Origin: Planococcus shixiaomingii
GTDB taxonomy: Bacteria; Bacillota; Bacilli; Bacillales_A; Planococcaceae
NCBI RefSeq assembly: GCF_030413615.1
Contig: NZ_CP129236.1
Span: 1,906,001 to 1,970,000 of the forward strand
Direction of reading: 5' to 3'
DNA length: 64,000 nt
Program-made: the position numbers and the translations under genes
The notes under the pieces: generated by a model
What the model saw: the letters and a program-made list of their open reading frames with translations, nothing else
Told to the model about the DNA's origin: nothing
The model's database searches: none
Part shown: positions 60,574-64,000 of the stretch, in pieces
Numbering within the stretch: position 1 is the stretch's first letter
Layout of the letters: the number at the start of each line of letters is the position of its first letter

Positions 60574-61533
60574 GTGGGAGAAACTCTTTTGACTACAGAT
60601 TATTTCACTGTGAAAAAAATGGCCGAGGGTGTGTTTGCGGCTATCGCAATTCCTGGAAGAGGTGCTTGGAGCAACGCTGGTATCGTCGACTTAGGAACGG
60701 AATTACTCGTGTTTGATTCTTTCAATACACCATCGGCTGCTCGAGAGTTGAAAAAGCAAGCTGAGAACTTAACTGGAAAAAAAGTGAAATATCTCGTGAA
60801 CAGCCATTATCACGGAGACCACGTTTTTGGCAATCAAGTATTCGAAGAAGCAGTGATCATTTCTACGGCCTTGACTCAAGAATGGTTCAGAGATAAAAAT
60901 GTGATTCGAGACATTGATACCGAAATGATAGAAACCCAACAATACATAAACCAATTGGAATTCCAAATTTATAATGAAAAAGAGACAGTTGTAAAAGAAA
61001 GCTTGGAAAATCAATACATGGAAATGGCGAAGTTGCATAAAGAACTTCCGTCTTTGGAGATGGTAGTGCCAACAGTACTTTTTGAAAAAAAGCTAGTCAT
61101 TTCGGGAGCGGAACGAAGCGTAGAATTGTATTGCTTCGGCGGAGCCCATTCCCCAAGTGATGCCTTCTTATATGCACCAATGGGAAAAGTGGCCTTCATG
61201 GGGGATCTCGTAACCGAAAATCTTCACTTGCCGATATTTCATCCCGAAGAATTTTTACGTATTTTATTAGAGGTTAAAACCATGGATATTGAACAGATCA
61301 TGCCAGGGCATGGAGATGTCGGGACCATGAAACAAGTTGATAGAATGACTGAGTATTTAACTATGCTCCGTAAAGCAGTAATAGATGCCCTATCTTACAA
61401 TGTCAGCTTAGACGATTTTGTTTCTAACTTTGTTATTCCTGACGGTTTTAGAAACTGGAAAGGCACGCAGGGCATCAAACGGAATTTGGAAAGTGTTTAT
61501 AATTTTTATTCTCTTAAACAGAAAGAATTCTAA
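60574..61533 (+). CDS. MBL-fold metallo-hydrolase
   Basis: A 319-residue metallo-beta-lactamase-fold protein. The zinc motif HYHGDH is at residues 78-83, further ligands are in FGGAHSPSDAF near 186-196 and MGDLV near 207-211, and MPGHGDVG near 246-253. An insert of about 60 helical residues (QEWFRDKNVIRDIDTEMIE onwards) lies after the first motif. Substrate unknown; the family includes lactonases, thioesterases and beta-lactamases. GTG 60574 is preferred to GTG 60568 because of spacing from AGGGGGTG. Confidence 0.9.
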   Translation: MGETLLTTDYFTVKKMAEGVFAAIAIPGRGAWSNAGIVDLGTELLVFDSFNTPSAARELKKQAENLTGKKVKYLVNSHYHGDHVFGNQVFEEAVIISTALTQEWFRDKNVIRDIDTEMIETQQYINQLEFQIYNEKETVVKESLENQYMEMAKLHKELPSLEMVVPTVLFEKKLVISGAERSVELYCFGGAHSPSDAFLYAPMGKVAFMGDLVTENLHLPIFHPEEFLRILLEVKTMDIEQIMPGHGDVGTMKQVDRMTEYLTMLRKAVIDALSYNVSLDDFVSNFVIPDGFRNWKGTQGIKRNLESVYNFYSLKQKEF

Positions 61534-61555
61534 AGGATGAAATGGAGAGAAGGAG

Positions 61556-62236
61556 ATGGCAGCTTTATTTTTATCAGGCGGCGGAGATAAAGAACATACA
61601 GAGAAATTTGATGATACCTTTACTGGTGTTATCGATAAGGAAAAACCGCTATTATACATACCGATCGCAATGAAAAACATTAGGTCCTACAGCGAATGTT
61701 TGGAGTGGTTCACAAGCGTTTTTAATCCTCTTGGCGTGCAAGAAATTGCCATGTGGACAGGTGTAGAACGAAAATCTCTGGATGATTTACACCAATTTTC
61801 AGGCGTGTATATAGGTGGCGGAAATACGTATTCATTGTTACAGGATTTTCGATTTTCTAAGTTTGATGCGGTTTTAACCGATTATATTCAAAGTGGCGGA
61901 ACTGTTTACGGAGGGAGCGCCGGAGCTATCATACTTGGTTCGAACATTGAAACATGTGCGCATCTGGATTCTAACAATGTTGGAGTGACTGTTTTTAATG
62001 GATTTAAGTTGATCGGCAATTACGCCATTTGGTGTCATTACGAACCCGAAAATGATGAGTTGATCAAAAACTTTCTCCATACGAACCAAACGCCGGTAAT
62101 CGCTTTACCTGAAGAAACCGGAATTTACATCGATAAAGAGATGATGAAAATTACAGGAATTAAACCCGCAACGATTTTTAGCGGTCCTGAAAGCAAACAA
62201 GAAGTGTGGCCAGGTTCCGAGTCAGTCTTGTTGTAA
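61556..62236 (+). CDS. S51 family peptidase (dipeptidase E-like)
   Basis: A 226-residue protein of the class I glutamine-amidotransferase-like fold. The nucleophile Ser121 lies in VYGGSAGAIILG, preceded by VYIGGGNTYSLLQDFR (about residues 84-99). His/Glu partners should be in the C-terminal third (ALPEETGIYID). PepE-type enzymes cut Asp-Xaa dipeptides. ATG follows GAGAAGGAG. It begins 23 bases after the MBL gene, so it is probably in the same transcript. Confidence 0.9.
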   Translation: MAALFLSGGGDKEHTEKFDDTFTGVIDKEKPLLYIPIAMKNIRSYSECLEWFTSVFNPLGVQEIAMWTGVERKSLDDLHQFSGVYIGGGNTYSLLQDFRFSKFDAVLTDYIQSGGTVYGGSAGAIILGSNIETCAHLDSNNVGVTVFNGFKLIGNYAIWCHYEPENDELIKNFLHTNQTPVIALPEETGIYIDKEMMKITGIKPATIFSGPESKQEVWPGSESVLL

Positions 62237-62257
62237 ATAAAAAGCGAGGTGCACGTT

Positions 62258-62431
62258 GTGTCTAGTAAACAGACCTATTTATTAATATTGATTCCAGTAA
62301 TGGTTAATATGATGATTTCGAATATGGAGATTCATACAAATATTAAATCTGTCGTTTTTGCTGTTTCTGCGTTATGTCTGCTTTACGTTGGCTACGACCA
62401 TTTCCGGAAGGTAAGAATCAAAGATAGATAA
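62258..62431 (+). CDS. Small membrane protein
   Basis: A 57-residue protein from GTG 62258, six bases after AGGTG. It has two hydrophobic segments (about residues 6-20 and 30-44) and a basic tail (HFRKVRIKDR). It follows the S51 gene by 21 bases. Family unknown; the good ribosome binding site and tight spacing support it as a gene. Confidence 0.65.
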   Translation: MSSKQTYLLILIPVMVNMMISNMEIHTNIKSVVFAVSALCLLYVGYDHFRKVRIKDR

Positions 62432-62662
62432 CTTGTTGCATACTTAATCGAGAAAAAAATTAGTTAAAGCTTTACGGCATGAAAAATGTAAGTATTCGGT
62501 GATAAATCTTTTTAATATACATTGCCAAACATGAACTTTAAGATTCGTTCCAGAACTGATAATTTCCATTTAAGGAAACTTTTGAGCGTGTAAAGGCGTT
62601 CTTTTCTTTAAGTTACTTTAAGCAAATAGACGAAATAGAAAAGCGAAAGGAAGTCGAATCCA

Positions 62663-63007
62663 ATGAAAATACTTTCAGGTTGGAAACTGGCATTGACTGC
62701 TTTAGTGGCAGGCGCAATTATTTATGTTGGTGTGACGTTTTCCTTATACGAACCTTCAGAGGATTTGTATGGCTTTCCGATTCCTAAAAATGCGGAATTA
62801 GTGCGAGAAGATATATATGGCAATAGCTATAGTTGGTCTCCGGTTTCTGAAGAAGAGGGAATTCCTTTTGCTTATGAATTGGTCCTGAAGTTAAACGGCT
62901 GGCATAAGGGCGAAATCGAAGGAGCCTCCGTATACTACTATAAAGGCTCCAATAAAGTAGATCTTGTTTCTTCGACAGAGCAGTTTAACATTTTAAGAGT
63001 GAAGTGA
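62663..63007 (+). CDS. Hypothetical membrane-anchored protein
   Basis: A 114-residue protein with an N-terminal hydrophobic segment (about residues 7-26, uncleaved by appearance) and a small external domain with YGFPIPKNAELVRED near 35-49 and LKLNGWHKGEIEGASVYYYK near 75-94. ATG follows GAAAGGAAG. The domain recalls small DUF4309-like or PASTA-sized units, but I cannot name it. The DUF402 gene follows eight bases later. Confidence 0.75.
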   Translation: MKILSGWKLALTALVAGAIIYVGVTFSLYEPSEDLYGFPIPKNAELVREDIYGNSYSWSPVSEEEGIPFAYELVLKLNGWHKGEIEGASVYYYKGSNKVDLVSSTEQFNILRVK

Positions 63008-63014
63008 ATTGTTT

Positions 63015-63608
63015 ATGAAAAGGGTCAATAGCCATCAGTATAATAGATTTAAATGGGGGAGGAGCTTGGAAATAAAAAGGAAAGCCGGAGATAGAGCAGG
63101 TTGGAAAAGAGTGGTGGAGAGGCATTATCAACAAAGATATATTGAAACAAAAGATTATTGCGGATATGTGACCTTGCTGCATGTTAAAGAAGTAACTAAA
63201 CCGCTTTGGACAACTTACAATTCGAAGCAACTTTGTATTTTAAACAATGGATATGTTTGGCTACAGCATTTTCCTGAAGGCCATCATCATTCAGTTACTA
63301 CTACATTTAATGAAAATGGTGACATCGTTCAATGGTATATCGACATTTGTTTGAAAAACGGAGTAGACAATAACATTCCGTATATGGATGACTTGTTTTT
63401 AGACATTGTTTTGCTTCCCACAGGACAAGTGATTGAGAAAGACAAAGATGAACTTGAAGAAGCTCTATCTCTGGGTGTTATATCGCGTGATTATTATAAT
63501 CTTGCTTGGAGAGAATTTTATAAAATTCTCGAGCAAATAAATACGAATACATTCATATATTCTCACCTTTCGTTGGTTCATAAAGAAGAGCTGATCAAGG
63601 CTACATAA
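63015..63608 (+). CDS. DUF402 domain protein (nucleoside di/triphosphatase-like)
   Basis: A 197-residue protein. The DUF402 pattern is clear: YVWLQHFPEGHHHSVTTTF near residues 80-98, VQWYIDICLKNGV near 106-118, PYMDDLFLDIVLLPTGQV near 122-139, then DKDELEEALSLGVIS. The Asp-rich DDLFLDIV stretch is the metal site in relatives that act as nucleoside tri/diphosphate phosphatases. ATG 63015 is chosen; the frame also opens at TTG 63009. The ribosome binding site is weak. Confidence 0.88.
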   Translation: MKRVNSHQYNRFKWGRSLEIKRKAGDRAGWKRVVERHYQQRYIETKDYCGYVTLLHVKEVTKPLWTTYNSKQLCILNNGYVWLQHFPEGHHHSVTTTFNENGDIVQWYIDICLKNGVDNNIPYMDDLFLDIVLLPTGQVIEKDKDELEEALSLGVISRDYYNLAWREFYKILEQINTNTFIYSHLSLVHKEELIKAT

Positions 63609-63646
63609 CATCCAACCATATTAGCAAAAAAACTGGGGGAATTCGA

Positions 63647-64000
63647 TTGCTATCGCAAGAAAAAGTACAACAAACTTACACGCCTCCAAAGCACATTGTG
63701 TCGGCAGCTGCTGTTGTTTTAAATGAAAATCAGGAAATTTTGCTGATTAAAGGACCGCGGCGAGGCTGGGAGATGCCGGGAGGTCAAGTGGAAGAAGGCG
63801 AGTCGTTAAAAGAAGCGGCCGTAAGGGAAGTGAAAGAAGAATCTGGTATAGACATCGAGGTAGTGAAGTTTTGCGGAGTGTTTCAAAATGTCCATGGTTC
63901 GATATGCAACACTTTGTTTCTGGCAAAACCAATCGGAGGCCAGCCTACTACTTCTTCCGAAAGCCTGGAAGTGGGGTTTTTTCCAATTGAAGAAGCGCTG
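63647..64000 (+). CDS. Nudix hydrolase (C-terminus cut by window edge)
   Basis: The frame from TTG 63647 (after TGGGGGAATTCGA) gives 118 codons and is still open at base 64000. The Nudix box GGQVEEGESLKE...REVKEESGI is complete at residues 45-68 and ends with the catalytic Glu pair. Preceding IVSAAAVVLNENQEILLIKG is the usual first strand pair. Only a few tens of residues should be missing. It is the third Nudix protein of the window. Substrate unknown. Confidence 0.88.
   Translation, partial: MLSQEKVQQTYTPPKHIVSAAAVVLNENQEILLIKGPRRGWEMPGGQVEEGESLKEAAVREVKEESGIDIEVVKFCGVFQNVHGSICNTLFLAKPIGGQPTTSSESLEVGFFPIEEAL

Noticed and set aside
1..64000. Prophage, transposon or integron
   Set aside because: No integrase, transposase, terminase, structural phage gene or terminal repeat pair was found on either strand.

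Overview
The window looks like chromosomal DNA of a low-to-mid GC Gram-positive bacterium of the order Bacillales. The Planococcaceae (Planococcus and relatives) are my best guess. The reasons are GGAGG-type ribosome binding sites with frequent TTG and GTG starts, rho-independent terminators between most genes, a T-box leader, a pbuE-type purine riboswitch, a CcpA-like cre site, and Bacillus-type genes (fbp class III, mhq genes, resA/ccdA, DUF421, DUF4306). Genus is inferred from remembered protein similarity only. I saw no rRNA, tRNA, CRISPR array, transposase or phage genes.

0-14 kb: a MacB/FtsX-type ABC exporter cut by the left edge; a PadR regulator with a chromate transporter (chrA); several small membrane proteins, including a two-gene minus-strand unit (7560-7854) of very short genes; the divergent ccdA/resA thiol-redox pair; a DUF421 protein; an alkaline phosphatase with PhoP-like boxes; a methyltransferase; and a second PadR operon with a HAAS-domain membrane protein.

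14-27 kb: a DUF3885 remnant, a flavodoxin-fold reductase, a Nudix gene whose start looks shifted, DUF1275, a TetR/MFS efflux pair with a clear operator, a ROK regulator, a NupC nucleoside transporter, fructose-1,6-bisphosphatase with a 17-bp perfect dyad upstream, and an SDR/acyl-CoA ligase pair resembling a fatty-aldehyde-forming cassette.

27.5-35 kb: a compact quinone/catechol detoxification cluster resembling the Bacillus MhqR regulon. It holds two FMN reductases, OsmC, MhqR, three ring-cleaving VOC dioxygenases, a flavin reductase, an MhqD-like hydrolase and an MhqP-like DoxX protein. Three sites share the core TATCTCGAATT.

35-55 kb: a one-chain DppB-DppC-type permease without partners; a toroid-fold protein; a metallophosphoesterase; a P-loop kinase; a galactitol-family PTS (IIA frameshifted, IIC, IIB) behind a cre-overlapped promoter; pbuE with its riboswitch; an M48 peptidase fused to ankyrin repeats; two isochorismatase-like hydrolases; a nucleosidase-like gene; four evenly spaced palindromic operators before an uncharacterised protein and an O-methyltransferase; an S66 carboxypeptidase; DUF2785; a lipoprotein; and a T-box leader before an MFS pump.

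55-64 kb: a plus-strand run of small accessory enzymes: HAD phosphatase, aminoglycoside nucleotidyltransferase-like protein, two GNATs, two Nudix proteins (one cut by the right edge), a metallo-beta-lactamase-fold protein, an S51 peptidase, DUF402 and small membrane proteins. The strongest candidates for something undescribed are the phased operator array (47798-47918), the T-box-controlled efflux pump (51800-53361) and the peptidase-ankyrin fusion (44095-45390).
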